A stretch of DNA of 64,000 nt from Myxococcota bacterium (lineage in GTDB: Bacteria; Myxococcota_A; UBA796; UBA9615; JAKLKC01), in NCBI GenBank assembly GCA_023150875.1, contig JAKLKC010000013.1, positions 1-64,000 of the forward strand. Reading direction: 5' to 3'. The notes under the pieces are model-generated. The model was not told where the DNA came from. It saw nothing but the letters and a program-made list of their open reading frames with translations, and did not search any database. The position numbers and the translations under genes were made by a program. Below are positions 1-9,519 of this stretch, piece by piece. The stretch's first letter is position 1; each line of letters begins with the position of its first letter.

Positions 1-864
1 CCGCCGGTCCCCGGGCGGGCGGCGGTACGCCTTCACCGTCGCCGTCGTCCCCCGTCCCCAGGTGCCGTCCATGGCGACCTTCGAGCCCCCGCGCCGGCTG
101 AACATCGGGCGGACCTCCTCGCCGTCCAGCACGAGCGTCAGCCCGGGCAGGTCGTTGGCGGCGAGCAGCTCGCGCAGGCGGTCCGGCAGCGTGACGTAGA
201 CTCGCCGGGCGTCGTCCCAGGTCTCGTCGAACTCCTCGGCCACGTCGAACACCGTGATCCGGGTCCCCTGGAGGAAGGGGGCGTCGTAGACCTGCACCTC
301 GGCGTCGGCGCCCTCGCTCACCGCGAGGTTGTCGCGGGTGTGCATCTCCCATCGGAAGGTCCGCGAGGTGCCGAGGATCACCGCCTTGGCGACGCCGAAG
401 CCGCCGGCCGCCTCCTCGCTGTCGCCCGCGTCCCGCTTGCCCGAGTCCCCGAGGGAGAGGAACTTCGTCAGGATCGTCGTCGCGTCCATGCCCACCCCGT
501 TGTCTTCCCAGGAGAGGGCCCTTCGGGCCGGGTCCCAGGTCACGACGAAGCGCCCCTCGCCCGCACGGAGCTTGCGGGCGCGGACGGCGGCGACCAGGGC
601 GTCGGACCCGTTCTGCAGGGCTTCGCGCGTCGCCAGCACCGGCAGGTCGCCGGACTGGTACACGCTCGTCGTCATGAACGACCAGATCCGGGCGACGTTG
701 ACGCCGGGGCGTCCCTGCGCCTTGGCGATCATCGCCTCGACGACCTCGGGCCGCCCCCCGAGCGCGGCGCGCAGCGCGGCACGGTCGACTCGCAGGCGGC
801 CGGCCGCCTTGGGGGCCCCACGGGAGATCGGCAACCGCTCCGACGCCTGGCAGGCGCAGCCCAT
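1..864 (-). CDS. GHKL-family ATPase, copy A (C-terminal part beyond window edge)
   Basis: An N-terminal Hsp90/MutL-type (GHKL) ATP-binding domain is visible in the 288 residues inside the window. The N-box LQNGSDAL lies near residues 83-90, the G1 motif DNGVGMD near 121-127 and the glycine-rich lid GGFGVAKA near 153-160. The start is the ATG at 864, giving MGCACQA; it overlaps the lysozyme stop as TGATG, so translation is probably coupled. It is the last visible gene of the leftward operon. A full-length paralogue at 57478-60054 shows what the missing part probably holds: an HExxH motif and a zinc ribbon. Substrate and partner are unknown. The ATPase assignment is firm; the role (chaperone-like, DNA-linked or entry factor) is open. 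Confidence 0.85.
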   Translation of the reverse strand, partial: MGCACQASERLPISRGAPKAAGRLRVDRAALRAALGGRPEVVEAMIAKAQGRPGVNVARIWSFMTTSVYQSGDLPVLATREALQNGSDALVAAVRARKLRAGEGRFVVTWDPARRALSWEDNGVGMDATTILTKFLSLGDSGKRDAGDSEEAAGGFGVAKAVILGTSRTFRWEMHTRDNLAVSEGADAEVQVYDAPFLQGTRITVFDVAEEFDETWDDARRVYVTLPDRLRELLAANDLPGLTLVLDGEEVRPMFSRRGGSKVAMDGTWGRGTTATVKAYRRPPGDRR

Positions 865-1832
865 CAGGCCAGCTCCACCGCCACGTCGCCGAGCGCACGG
901 TCGTTCAGGATCGCGGTACGGCGCCCAAGGATGTTCCGGTAGAGGTCCAGGTTGCCCGCGTGGAGGTGCCACTCGGCGCCGACCTTCACCCACCGGAGGC
1001 GGCCCGACGAGGACTCCGAGGGGGGCGTGGTGCGGCGGGCCCGGTCGGCGGCGGCCTGGGCGTAGGTGGCGAGGAGGTCCCGGTAGGGGACGGTCACGGC
1101 GGCGCCCCCGCTGACGAACGCGGCCTTCACCTTGCCCGCGACCTGGTCGGCAGCGGTCGCGCCCTGCTGGACGGCGGTGTCGAAGAAGAGGGCCAGGGCT
1201 CGCTCCGTCGGGACGCCGAGGCGTTGCGCCACCTTCTCCGCCGCTCGGAAGTGCTCGCCCTCCCGGGCCATCCGGTCCTGGACGCGCTGGAAGGGCGGGT
1301 GCCGGCCGGCGGCGCGGAAGCGGGAGAGCCAAGGCTCCCGCCAGAGGTGGGCGCCGTCCACCGTCCCCATCCCGCCGGAGTTGGCGGCCTGGAGGAGCAC
1401 GGCCCACGACGGGCCGAAGAGGCGCCGGAACGCCTCGGGGTCGTCAGCGTACATCTGGGCGAGGAGCTTCGCCAGCGTCGCCCGGTTCCACTGGAGGATC
1501 CCGAAGCTCAGGCCGGCGCCGTCCTTGTTGGGGTTCACGGCGTCGTAGCCGCCCTCGTGATGCGACACACGGGCGATGACACGGGACACCCAGCTCATGC
1601 GGTCCACCAGGGCGCCACCCGCGTCGCGGACGGCGTCGGTCACGGCGTCGGCCACCCGGCCGGGGACCGATGCGGCGGTTTCGAGGGGGCCGCGTCCGGC
1701 CTCGGGCACCGCGGGCGCGGGGGCCGCGGACCCATCGCCCTCGCGGCGCCGTCCCGCGGCGGCGGCGAGCAGGAGGAAGCCCACCGCGCCCGCCCCCCCG
1801 AGGAACAGCACTCCCTTGTTGGCCCCGGCCAT
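864..1832 (-). CDS. Membrane-anchored lysozyme-like hydrolase, copy A
   Basis: The 322-aa protein begins with one hydrophobic segment (about residues 7-25), followed by a Pro/Ala linker. A lysozyme-superfamily-like core contains HHEGGYDAVNPNKDG and LSFGILQWN around residues 95-125; the Glu of HEGGY is the likely general acid. The C-terminal block SSGRLRWVKVGAEWHLHAG is shared with the paralogue at 61857-62837. It probably cuts peptidoglycan glycan strands during particle entry or release. Start and stop overlap both neighbours as TGATG, placing it between the DarB-like helicase and the GHKL ATPase. The exact glycosidase family is not certain from sequence alone; a transglycosylase or chitosanase-like fold is the alternative. 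Confidence 0.75.
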   Translation of the reverse strand: MAGANKGVLFLGGAGAVGFLLLAAAAGRRREGDGSAAPAPAVPEAGRGPLETAASVPGRVADAVTDAVRDAGGALVDRMSWVSRVIARVSHHEGGYDAVNPNKDGAGLSFGILQWNRATLAKLLAQMYADDPEAFRRLFGPSWAVLLQAANSGGMGTVDGAHLWREPWLSRFRAAGRHPPFQRVQDRMAREGEHFRAAEKVAQRLGVPTERALALFFDTAVQQGATAADQVAGKVKAAFVSGGAAVTVPYRDLLATYAQAAADRARRTTPPSESSSGRLRWVKVGAEWHLHAGNLDLYRNILGRRTAILNDRALGDVAVELA

Positions 1833-4800
1833 CAGGCGGCCCTCTCGTCAGGCTTGCCGGTGCGGCGCGCGGCCGCGAGCAGGTCCCGGGGGAGCAGCCG
1901 CCCCCACCAGTACTCGCCGGCCTCGGCCAGCTCGGTGAACTTCATCCCGGTCGCGGGGGCCAGGGCCAGGAACTCCCGCCACCCGGACCGGGTCGGCGGA
2001 AGCACGGCCCCGTCGGCGAGGCCGGACCCCCGGGCGATGGTCAGCTTCCCGCCGACCACCACCGGCACCTTCTGGTCCGGGGCGTAGTAGGGGCTCGCCT
2101 CGGCCATCGAGCGCACGACCCGTCCCGCCATCCTCGGCCACCACTTCTCCACCCAGGCGTCGGATGCCAGAGTCCAGCCCAGCGTCGGCCAGTTGCCCCA
2201 GCGGCGCAGGTCCCGCTCGATGCGGGCGACGAGGGCCTGCTCGGTGTGGGCGTCGTCGTCCTCGGGCCAGGTCGGGGACAGGTGCTCGGGCTTCAGGCCC
2301 AGGGCCGCGACCTGCTCCACCTTGTGCGACGTCCAGCTCCCCGAGCCCGCCTCCCGGACGGCGATCTCGAAGCCCCTCACCTTGCCGAACTCGGCGTAGG
2401 TCACCCGGTCGGGGTTGTAGGGGGACGGCGTCCCGACCCGGAGACCCTCGTGGACGGGGGCCTCGCCGCCCTGGGGGACCAGCACCTCGGTGTCCCGCAC
2501 GGCGTACATGACGGGCGCCCACGGCCAGGCGGCGGGGTCCACCCGGGCCAGGTCCTTCAGGCGCTCCTCCCCTTCGAGCCGGAGCCGCGCGGCCTCGGTC
2601 GCGTCGTCCGCCCCTTCGGCCTTCCGGAACCGGGCGTTGGCCGACCGAAGCAGCCGGGCGGCGTCGGCGGCCACCTTCTTGCGGGCGTCGGCCTCCCGGC
2701 GGGCGCGTACCTCGGCCAGGCGCCGGGCCGTCTTCTCGGGGTCGCGGGAGATGAGGAGGAGGATCTCCTCTGGCCCCAGCTCCATCTGGGCGCCGGGGTT
2801 GTTGGTGTCCCGCGCCTGGCTCTGGAGCAGCTCCACCATCCACCCGAGCTTCCCCTGGATGAGGCTGAACCGCATCCCGTCCTGGCTCCGCCGGGCGAAG
2901 TAGTAGTTGATCGCGATGGCCTGGAGCGTGTTGCCCTGGCGCACCCCGCGCCCGTTCCGCTGCTGGAGGGTCGCCGGCTCCCAGGGCAGGTCCAGGTGGT
3001 GGATCGCGCAAGTCCGGGTCTGGAGGTCGATCCCCTCGTAGGCGATGGCGTTGGCGATCACCACGTCGTACAGCGGCGCGATCCCTTCTTCGGGGACGCC
3101 GTTGAACTCCCGGGCGATCCGCTGGCGGTCGGCGGCGGCCTTGGCGGTCAGGGCGTTGAGGATGGCGATCCGCTCCCTCGGGATCCCCGCCTCCACCAGG
3201 ACCGCCCGGACCCAGGCGTGGGCGGCGACGTTGTCCACGAAGACGATGTGGCCGCAGGTCCGGTTGGCGGTGACCCTATGGGCTAGGGCGTCGAACTTCG
3301 GGCTGTGGGGGTTCACGTCCCCCGCCTGCGCGCTCTTCCAGTCGTGGCCCTCGTCCAGGTCCGCGTGGATCGCCACCAGCGCCATCCGGGCGAGGAGGCC
3401 CAGGATCACCGACTTGTCGCCGATCTTCGTAGAGCTGAGGGCCTGCTCGATCTTCGCGACGTAGAGGTCGTACTTCCCCTCCTGGGCGGCGTCCATGTCG
3501 ACCTCGACGACCTGGACCCGGGGCTCGGGGAGCTTGAGGCCGACTTCCTCGGCGGTCTTGAACTCCCCGTAGCGGAAGATGGTCTCCCGCAGCTCGTGCA
3601 GGTTCTGGAAGCCGGTGACGGCGCTCCGCTCCTCGACCTCCATCTTCGTGTTCACCACCGGCTTCAGCTCGATGCGGAGGTACCGGTCGATGAACTGCTC
3701 GGGGTCGCGGATCCCCATGCGCGACCAGGCGTCGTGGTCCACGTACTGGATGAGGTTGTAGAACTCCAGGGGGCTGTTCTTGGCCGGCGTGGCGCTCAGG
3801 AGCACGATCCCCGCACCGCCGGTACGCCGCCGGACCGCCGCGCACCGGAAGTCGAGCTGCCAGGCGCGGTTGCTCCCCTCGCCCGCGTTCCCCATGAACC
3901 GCGGCACCCCGCCCTCCCGGGCCTCGGGCAGGTACAGGTTCTTGAAGTTCTGCGCCTCGTCCACGATGAGCAGGTCGATCCCGATGTCGTCCCACGCGAT
4001 CCCGGGGTCGTACTCCCAGCCCTCGCGGATCTCCATCGTCTCGGCGACCCACGCCGACACACCCTCCTTGAGGATGGCGCGCTGGCGCTCGGTGAGGGTC
4101 TTCATCTGCATCGCGTTGCGCTGGCGGAGCGTGACCTCCCGCTGGATCGCCTCGGTCTGCTCGGCGTAGGCGCGGACGGCGGCCTCGTTCATCCGCGTCC
4201 GCTCCAGGGCGGAGTAGGTGAGGAGCACCACGTCGAACTCCCCACCCTGGAAGCGGGTCCACTTCTCGGCCCGCTCCTGGGGGGTGTCCGTGTCCGACGT
4301 CACCTGGCCCTTGCGGTCGCCCCGGGCGATCACCTTGCGCTTCGAGCCGACGACGGCGATCCGGTAGTCGGGGAGGACGCGGCGGATGTCCGCCTCCCAC
4401 TTCCACACGATGCTGTTGGGCACCAGCACCACCGGCCGGCGGCACCAGCCCTCCTGGCGGGCCCGGGCGAGGACGCCGATCCCGGTGTAGGTCTTGCCGA
4501 CCCCCACGTCGAAGGCGACGAGGCCGCCCCGGTTGGCGAGGACCCGCCGGGCCCCGGCGACCTGGTGGGGATGCAGGCGCGGCCCGTCCTTGGCCCACCG
4601 CGCGATGTGGAGGGGCTCGGCCGCGTAGGTGGGGGCCTTGAAGCCCTGGAAGGAACGGTTGTACGCCTCCTCGATCCGTGCCCGCCGGCCCTCGTCGGCG
4701 CCGATCCACGCCCGGAAGGACTGCTCCCACTCGGCGGCCTTCTTGAGGCGCACCTCGTCGATGTTCTCGTCCTTCTTCTTCTTGGGGGAGAAGACGGTCT

Positions 4801-6910
4801 TGTCGTGGTTGATCCAGCCGATGCACCAGATCGTCTCGGCGGCGAGGTCCGCCCCGCCCTCGTCGATGTTGGCGTACTCGACGCCCTGGGGGACGACGAG
4901 GCCGTCGTCGCGGGCGAGGCGAACGGGGCCGTAGTACTCGTTGAGGGTGGCGGAGAGCCAGCCCTCGACGAGGTCCAGAGGCACCCAGCCCTGGCGGGGG
5001 GAGATCCCGGCGATGTCCTCGTAGACGGCGGGGGCGATGGCCTCCAGGAGCTTCCGCGCCTGGGCGGCGGCGACCTCGTCACCGCGATCCGCCCGGGCCT
5101 TCGCGCGGTCGTACCTCGGCCACAGGTGGCCGGTGTAGTACTGCTCCCCGGGGACGAGCTGGTCCCACCCGTCGCCGTCCCGGCACCAGCCCGAGGCGAG
5201 GAGGGCCGCCACGACGGCGTCGGGCTCCAACGTGCCCCCCGCCTTGCGATGGAAGGCGAGCAGGCGGTCGGTGCTGAGGGCGCGGGACTGGCGGTAGATG
5301 ATCTCCGCCTGGGCGGCCACGTCGTCGGGCTTGCCCCGGTAGCGGGGGCGGTAGACGGGCTTCGTCTCCAAGGAGGGGATGAGCTTCCCGGAACGCTGGA
5401 AGGCCGAGAGGAACCGCTCGGCCCCGGTGACGCCCTGCCTGGCGAGGCGCTGGAGGTCCACCTTGGCCCAGGGGTTGCCGTTCGCCCGGGACCAGGCGAG
5501 GAGGGCCTCGTGGAGCTCGGCCCAGAGGAGAGACGGCTTCTCGGAGTCCTCGGCGGCGAGGAAGGCGAGGAAGGCGTCCACCCGGAGCCCCAGGTGGACC
5601 GCCGAGGCCAGCTCTTCGGGAAGTCCCTCGGTGTCGGCCTGGACGTGGCGGGCCACTCCCACCCGGCCCCCCCGTGCCGCGCGAGGCGCCTCGACGGGGG
5701 CGAGCACGCACGAGCCGCAGTGGGGACGCTCGACGAGATCGGGCAGGCGCGTGAACTCCCCCTCGACCTGGTAGCCGAAGCGGGACTTGCGCGTCTGGTC
5801 GTCGTCACCGGCGTCCCGGCCGACCTCGCGGCCCAGGACGTGCCCCGGGTGCTCCTCGAAGTAGCGGCCCTCCAGGATGGAGCGGTCCTCGTCGGCGACC
5901 TCGGCGAGGGTGCCGCCCCGGGACCGGAAGAACAGCAGGTCCGTCACCAGCAGCGCCCCCGGGAACAGCTTGGAGGGCAGCCGGTAGGCGGCGGCGAGGT
6001 GGTGGCGGCGCAGCACCTTCTCCCGGAGCGCCAGGTTGCGCTCGGCGCGCCCCGTCATGAACCCGTAGGGGACGAGGTAGACGCCGAGCCCACCGGGGGC
6101 GAGCAGGTCCAGGCCCCGGCGCATGAAGTAGGCGTATGCCTGCTTCTCCCGGTAGGCGCGGTCCGGGTCCTCGGCGACCGACGCGCCGCGCTGGCCGTAG
6201 GGAGGGTTCGACACCACGAGCTGGACGCGCCCCTCGTACTCCGAGGCGTGCTCCCGCACCCACCGCTCGAACGGCCCCGCGTACAGGGCCAGCTCCGAGC
6301 GGATCGCCGCCAGCATCCGGGCCGACAGCCCGGAGTACTCGACGGCCAGCCACTCGACGGCACCGAAGCCCGCGCCCGAGAACGCGCGGACGAACCGCCC
6401 GATCCCCGCCGACGGTTCCAGGGCCAGGACCCGCCCCCCGGCGCCAGGCAGGGAGGCCAGCCCGGGGAGGAGAGGGCGCACCACCCGGGCCACCTCGGCG
6501 CAGACCTTGGTGGGGGTGTAGTACTCGTGGATCAGCCCCCGCTCCTCGGGGACGGGGAAGCCCGCGGGGAAGTGGCGCGAGGCCGCCTCGATGGACAGCC
6601 CGCCCCAGCCCGAGTACCCGGCGAGGACCCGCCGGTCGGCGTCGGTCATGTCGTCCGGGTGCTTGCTCGCCGCGAGGCGCATCGCCTCCAGGTTCGCCCG
6701 GGTGCGCTTCGCCGCCGTCCACTCCTCGGGGGGCAGGGCGTCGTCGTTCGCGGACGCCACCCCGCCGAGGTGCTGGTCCAGGATGGCGACCAGCGTGCGC
6801 CGGTTCCGGTACAGGAACCCGTCCAGGTAGGCCGGGGTGATCCCAGACGGGAGGCGCGTCCGTACGACCGAGGCGATCCGGTCGACGAGGGCTTCGGCCC
6901 GAGCGCTCAC
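1832..6910 (-). CDS. DarB-like fused N6-adenine methyltransferase and SF2 helicase, copy A
   Basis: A 1692-aa two-part protein. The N-terminal part has the conserved LAGYSGWGGLS segment (about residue 115), SAM-binding motif LEPSAGIGRF (about 165) and catalytic NPPYGQRG (about 235), as in amino-methyltransferases. The C-terminal part is an SF2 helicase with Walker A DVGVGKT (about 800), Walker B DEAQNFKN (about 982), motif III SATPAKNSP (about 1040) and QQRNGRGVRQGN (about 1318). This domain order matches the family of the phage P1 antirestriction protein DarB and related plasmid or phage helicase-methylases. In P1, DarB is carried in the virion and protects incoming DNA from type I restriction. 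Start is GTG at 6910, overlapping the upstream stop. A defence-evasion role is inferred from the family. Confidence 0.88.
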   Translation of the reverse strand: MSARAEALVDRIASVVRTRLPSGITPAYLDGFLYRNRRTLVAILDQHLGGVASANDDALPPEEWTAAKRTRANLEAMRLAASKHPDDMTDADRRVLAGYSGWGGLSIEAASRHFPAGFPVPEERGLIHEYYTPTKVCAEVARVVRPLLPGLASLPGAGGRVLALEPSAGIGRFVRAFSGAGFGAVEWLAVEYSGLSARMLAAIRSELALYAGPFERWVREHASEYEGRVQLVVSNPPYGQRGASVAEDPDRAYREKQAYAYFMRRGLDLLAPGGLGVYLVPYGFMTGRAERNLALREKVLRRHHLAAAYRLPSKLFPGALLVTDLLFFRSRGGTLAEVADEDRSILEGRYFEEHPGHVLGREVGRDAGDDDQTRKSRFGYQVEGEFTRLPDLVERPHCGSCVLAPVEAPRAARGGRVGVARHVQADTEGLPEELASAVHLGLRVDAFLAFLAAEDSEKPSLLWAELHEALLAWSRANGNPWAKVDLQRLARQGVTGAERFLSAFQRSGKLIPSLETKPVYRPRYRGKPDDVAAQAEIIYRQSRALSTDRLLAFHRKAGGTLEPDAVVAALLASGWCRDGDGWDQLVPGEQYYTGHLWPRYDRAKARADRGDEVAAAQARKLLEAIAPAVYEDIAGISPRQGWVPLDLVEGWLSATLNEYYGPVRLARDDGLVVPQGVEYANIDEGGADLAAETIWCIGWINHDKTVFSPKKKKDENIDEVRLKKAAEWEQSFRAWIGADEGRRARIEEAYNRSFQGFKAPTYAAEPLHIARWAKDGPRLHPHQVAGARRVLANRGGLVAFDVGVGKTYTGIGVLARARQEGWCRRPVVLVPNSIVWKWEADIRRVLPDYRIAVVGSKRKVIARGDRKGQVTSDTDTPQERAEKWTRFQGGEFDVVLLTYSALERTRMNEAAVRAYAEQTEAIQREVTLRQRNAMQMKTLTERQRAILKEGVSAWVAETMEIREGWEYDPGIAWDDIGIDLLIVDEAQNFKNLYLPEAREGGVPRFMGNAGEGSNRAWQLDFRCAAVRRRTGGAGIVLLSATPAKNSPLEFYNLIQYVDHDAWSRMGIRDPEQFIDRYLRIELKPVVNTKMEVEERSAVTGFQNLHELRETIFRYGEFKTAEEVGLKLPEPRVQVVEVDMDAAQEGKYDLYVAKIEQALSSTKIGDKSVILGLLARMALVAIHADLDEGHDWKSAQAGDVNPHSPKFDALAHRVTANRTCGHIVFVDNVAAHAWVRAVLVEAGIPRERIAILNALTAKAAADRQRIAREFNGVPEEGIAPLYDVVIANAIAYEGIDLQTRTCAIHHLDLPWEPATLQQRNGRGVRQGNTLQAIAINYYFARRSQDGMRFSLIQGKLGWMVELLQSQARDTNNPGAQMELGPEEILLLISRDPEKTARRLAEVRARREADARKKVAADAARLLRSANARFRKAEGADDATEAARLRLEGEERLKDLARVDPAAWPWAPVMYAVRDTEVLVPQGGEAPVHEGLRVGTPSPYNPDRVTYAEFGKVRGFEIAVREAGSGSWTSHKVEQVAALGLKPEHLSPTWPEDDDAHTEQALVARIERDLRRWGNWPTLGWTLASDAWVEKWWPRMAGRVVRSMAEASPYYAPDQKVPVVVGGKLTIARGSGLADGAVLPPTRSGWREFLALAPATGMKFTELAEAGEYWWGRLLPRDLLAAARRTGKPDERAA

Positions 6911-8295
6911 GCCGCGCTTCTCATCGCCGCCTGGACGGCAGCGGCGAAGGCGTCGAGGAGCACCTTGTCCTTCTCGGGATCCGCCTCCGCCGAGGCGGGA
7001 GAGGGCGACGGAACGCGCGACGGGGCCCGAGGGCGCCGCGGCAGGTCCCGGTCACGCACCTTGCCGGGCTTGCCGGCGCGGGGGGAGGACGGGACCTCGG
7101 CCCGCTGCCGGGTCAGCCCCAACGACGTCTGCCCCGCGGCGCAGGCCTTCGCCGCCCGGGCCGCCGCGAGGGCGACCTTCTCGCTGACGTAACGCACCTG
7201 CCGGGCCGCGTCCCAGGTCCGTCCCTCGGACACCGCCTTGCGGGCCGCCTCGTAGGCCGTCGTCGCACTCCGGATCGCCCTGACGGCCTCCTCCCGTTCG
7301 TCACCTCGGCACAGGGGCGAGCGCACGAGGCCCTGGGCGTGCCGCACGAGTCCCCGCGCCCGCTGGAGGTGCCCCGCCGCATCGGCGGACGTCTTCCACC
7401 CCCGCTCCCACTCCGTCAGCTCCGCCAGGGCTTGGGCGTCCTTGCGGGTGATCTCCGCGATCCGCCGCAGCTCCTTGGGGCCGTCGGGCGGCGCCGGCAC
7501 TGGCCCGGCATCGAGCGCCGGAACGACGGTCACGCCGGGGATCCCCGTCAGCCCGAAGGCCGAGGCGGTCTCGGCGTCCGCACGCACCGTCGGGGGAGAC
7601 GCGCCCTTCCCCTTCCCCTTCCCCTTCGGCTCCTTCAGCCGGTCCGTCGGGTTCTTCCGCTCCCGAGCGGGACGGGGAGGATGCGCCGCGGCGTATCCCT
7701 CGTCCATCGACGCCCGCCGGCGGGTGTCCCGGACCGAGCAGGCGTCCCCCACGACCCGCATCGCCGCGGCGATGCCCCGCGCGATGGCCTCCCCGAGGGT
7801 GGGGATCCCCTTCCCGCTCACCTCGCCGGGCTCGCTGAACCACCGCTCCGCCCTCGTCACGGTCCAGCGCCAGCCTTCCCCGGCGCGACTCTCGAGGCGC
7901 AGCGTGCCGTACGTGGCGATCCGCCGCTCCAGGAAGACGCGGGGGGTGTTCTCGTCGCAGAGCATGTGCCCGCGCCACCCTCCCCGCAGGACCGCAGGCC
8001 CCGCCTTGGGGACCGCCTTCTGCTCCGTCCGCACCATCACCACCGCGTCGGCGGGGGATACGGGGGAGATCGGGGCCTCGGGAGCGTCGGTCCCCTCACC
8101 CTGCCAGAACGTCGCGCTCGCACCCCCCTTGGGGATGTGGACGAGGACGCCCCGGGCGTTGCCGGGCCGCAGCACCAGGGCGAACTCCCCCCCGCACGCC
8201 CTTCCGTAGGCACGGATGATGCGGGGGACGTCCTCGTCGCGGCCGACGATGTCGAGGGTGAATCGCTTGTCGTTGCCGGCCTTCTCCGCCGCCAT
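6907..8295 (-). CDS. Hypothetical 462-aa operon protein with lysine-rich linker
   Basis: I do not recognise this protein. Residues about 1-170 look like a compact mixed alpha/beta domain ending near GIPTLGEAIARGIAAAMRVVG. A basic linker with GKGKGKGK follows around residue 225. The C-terminal half is helical and Ala/Arg-rich, compatible with coiled coil. It overlaps the DarB-like start by 4 bp (GTGA), so it is probably translated with it. Its place upstream of the DarB-like/lysozyme/GHKL cassette suggests a packaged or structural factor, but there is no motif to support an activity. Confidence 0.7.
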   Translation of the reverse strand: MAAEKAGNDKRFTLDIVGRDEDVPRIIRAYGRACGGEFALVLRPGNARGVLVHIPKGGASATFWQGEGTDAPEAPISPVSPADAVVMVRTEQKAVPKAGPAVLRGGWRGHMLCDENTPRVFLERRIATYGTLRLESRAGEGWRWTVTRAERWFSEPGEVSGKGIPTLGEAIARGIAAAMRVVGDACSVRDTRRRASMDEGYAAAHPPRPARERKNPTDRLKEPKGKGKGKGASPPTVRADAETASAFGLTGIPGVTVVPALDAGPVPAPPDGPKELRRIAEITRKDAQALAELTEWERGWKTSADAAGHLQRARGLVRHAQGLVRSPLCRGDEREEAVRAIRSATTAYEAARKAVSEGRTWDAARQVRYVSEKVALAAARAAKACAAGQTSLGLTRQRAEVPSSPRAGKPGKVRDRDLPRRPRAPSRVPSPSPASAEADPEKDKVLLDAFAAAVQAAMRSAA

Positions 8296-8298
8296 GTC

Positions 8299-8958
8299 TC
8301 ACCTCTTCAGCAGGGCCGGGACCACGGCCGCACCGGCGACGACCGCCAGCCCGCCCAAGACCCACGGCAGCACGCTTCCCCCGTCCGACGGATCGGCGGG
8401 GCGCTCCCGGAGCTGGCCCGGGACGACGTTCGCGCCGGGCAGGGCCCTCCCTTCCCGGCTCGCCTGGTCGTTCAGCTCCAGCGCTCGGGCCTGCACGTCC
8501 AGGGCCTTCGCCTCGTTCTCGGTCTCCCTACGAAGCTCGGCGATGTAGCCGCGCGCGACGTGGGCCCACACGAGCGCCACGACCGTCAGCCCCAGGGCGC
8601 CGACGACGAGCACCACCACGACTCCACCGAACTCCCCCCTCGCCGGCGCCGGCCTCTCCCGCTGCTCCGCGTGGGCGTAGAGCCCGACCGCCATCTCCCA
8701 CCACCGAAGGTGCAGGGCGTTGAACTGCGCGACGGCCTTCCGGTGCGCCTCGGGGTCCCGCTCCAGGCGGGCGAGGCCCATCTTCATCGCGTCGAGCTGG
8801 GCCCGGACGACGACGAGGTCCTCGACGGCACCGTTGGCGTCGGCGCGGTACGCCTCGGGGTCCCGCTCGACGGCACCCCGCAGGCGGCGGAGACCATCGG
8901 CCAGCAGCGCCTTCCAGCCCGTGCCCCAGTCTTCGAGAGAGTCCGCCCAGGTCGCCAT
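8299..8958 (-). CDS. Membrane protein with two transmembrane segments
   Basis: The 219-aa product has an N-terminal helical region (residues 1-115), a strong hydrophobic segment GGVVVVLVVGALGLTVVALVW (about 111-131), a charged helix, and a second hydrophobic segment near the C-terminus (PWVLGGLAVVAGAAVVPALL, about 197-216). No family was recognised. Three bases separate it from the downstream gene and 12 from the upstream one, so it belongs to the same operon. With the other membrane proteins of this element (11571-12194, 15430-16098, 24072-24551) it may act in a particle membrane or in host-envelope passage; this is inference. Confidence 0.72.
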   Translation of the reverse strand: MATWADSLEDWGTGWKALLADGLRRLRGAVERDPEAYRADANGAVEDLVVVRAQLDAMKMGLARLERDPEAHRKAVAQFNALHLRWWEMAVGLYAHAEQRERPAPARGEFGGVVVVLVVGALGLTVVALVWAHVARGYIAELRRETENEAKALDVQARALELNDQASREGRALPGANVVPGQLRERPADPSDGGSVLPWVLGGLAVVAGAAVVPALLKR

Positions 8959-8970
8959 CCCGTCCTCGCC

Positions 8971-9519
8971 TCACTCGTCGCGGCAGGCGTCGCGACAGGT
9001 CCAGCCGCACCCCTCGCACCCGAACCAGCCCGCGAGGTCCGTCGGCGGCTCGGCGCCCGACTCGCCGGGGGGCATGCCCCCTCGGGGGCGCATCCCGGGC
9101 CGGCCGCGACCGCCCCCCGGACCGAACCCGCCCCGGCCGCCCGGGCCTCCCCGAGACGGGAGCAGCACCCGCCCGGCGGCGGACGCCATCGCCTCGCCGA
9201 CCTTCGACAGCCGGTCCTGGGGCGTCCCCGCGGGCACCGATCCCACCAGCCACAGGTTCGGCGCGACCTCCATCACCGCGGCCCTCATGTCGGGCCGGGG
9301 CCTCACCTGGAGCACCGGGTTCCCGAGCGCGTCCTTCACGGTCACGGGACGGGCCCAGGAACGGCCGCGACCCTGGCCCCGAGCCGGGCGCGCGCCTCCC
9401 CGCCCCTCCGGACCACGATCCGGGCCTCCCCGGGAGCGGGGGGGCCTCGTGGGGCCCTCCGCCCCGAACTCGATGGGCCGCACCACGCGGCAGCGCCGCA
9501 AGAATGACCGCTTGCTCAT
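8971..9519 (-). CDS. Small Gly/Pro/Arg-rich protein with C-terminal Cys cluster
   Basis: The 182-aa product starts at ATG 9519 (MSKRSFLRR), overlapping the upstream stop by 4 bp. The middle carries an ordered-looking stretch (VTVKDALGNPVLQVRPRP, MRAAVMEVAPNLWLVGSVPAG). A long Gly/Arg/Pro low-complexity linker follows, and the protein ends with CEGCGWTCRDACRDE, four cysteines that could bind zinc. The family is not recognised. Its position among small beta-rich and membrane proteins suggests a structural or assembly accessory. Confidence 0.7.
   Translation of the reverse strand: MSKRSFLRRCRVVRPIEFGAEGPTRPPRSRGGPDRGPEGRGGARPARGQGRGRSWARPVTVKDALGNPVLQVRPRPDMRAAVMEVAPNLWLVGSVPAGTPQDRLSKVGEAMASAAGRVLLPSRGGPGGRGGFGPGGGRGRPGMRPRGGMPPGESGAEPPTDLAGWFGCEGCGWTCRDACRDE

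Noticed and set aside
1832-6910. Calling the helicase a chromatin-type SNF2 remodeller
   Set aside because: The N-terminal adenine methyltransferase, LAGYSGWGGL segment and phage-like context fit DarB-type antirestriction helicases better.
3305-7192. 1295-aa plus-strand ORF opposite the DarB-like gene
   Set aside because: Low-complexity Gly/Pro/Arg/Val translation with no motifs, antisense to a gene with clear methyltransferase and helicase motifs; a GC-content artefact.
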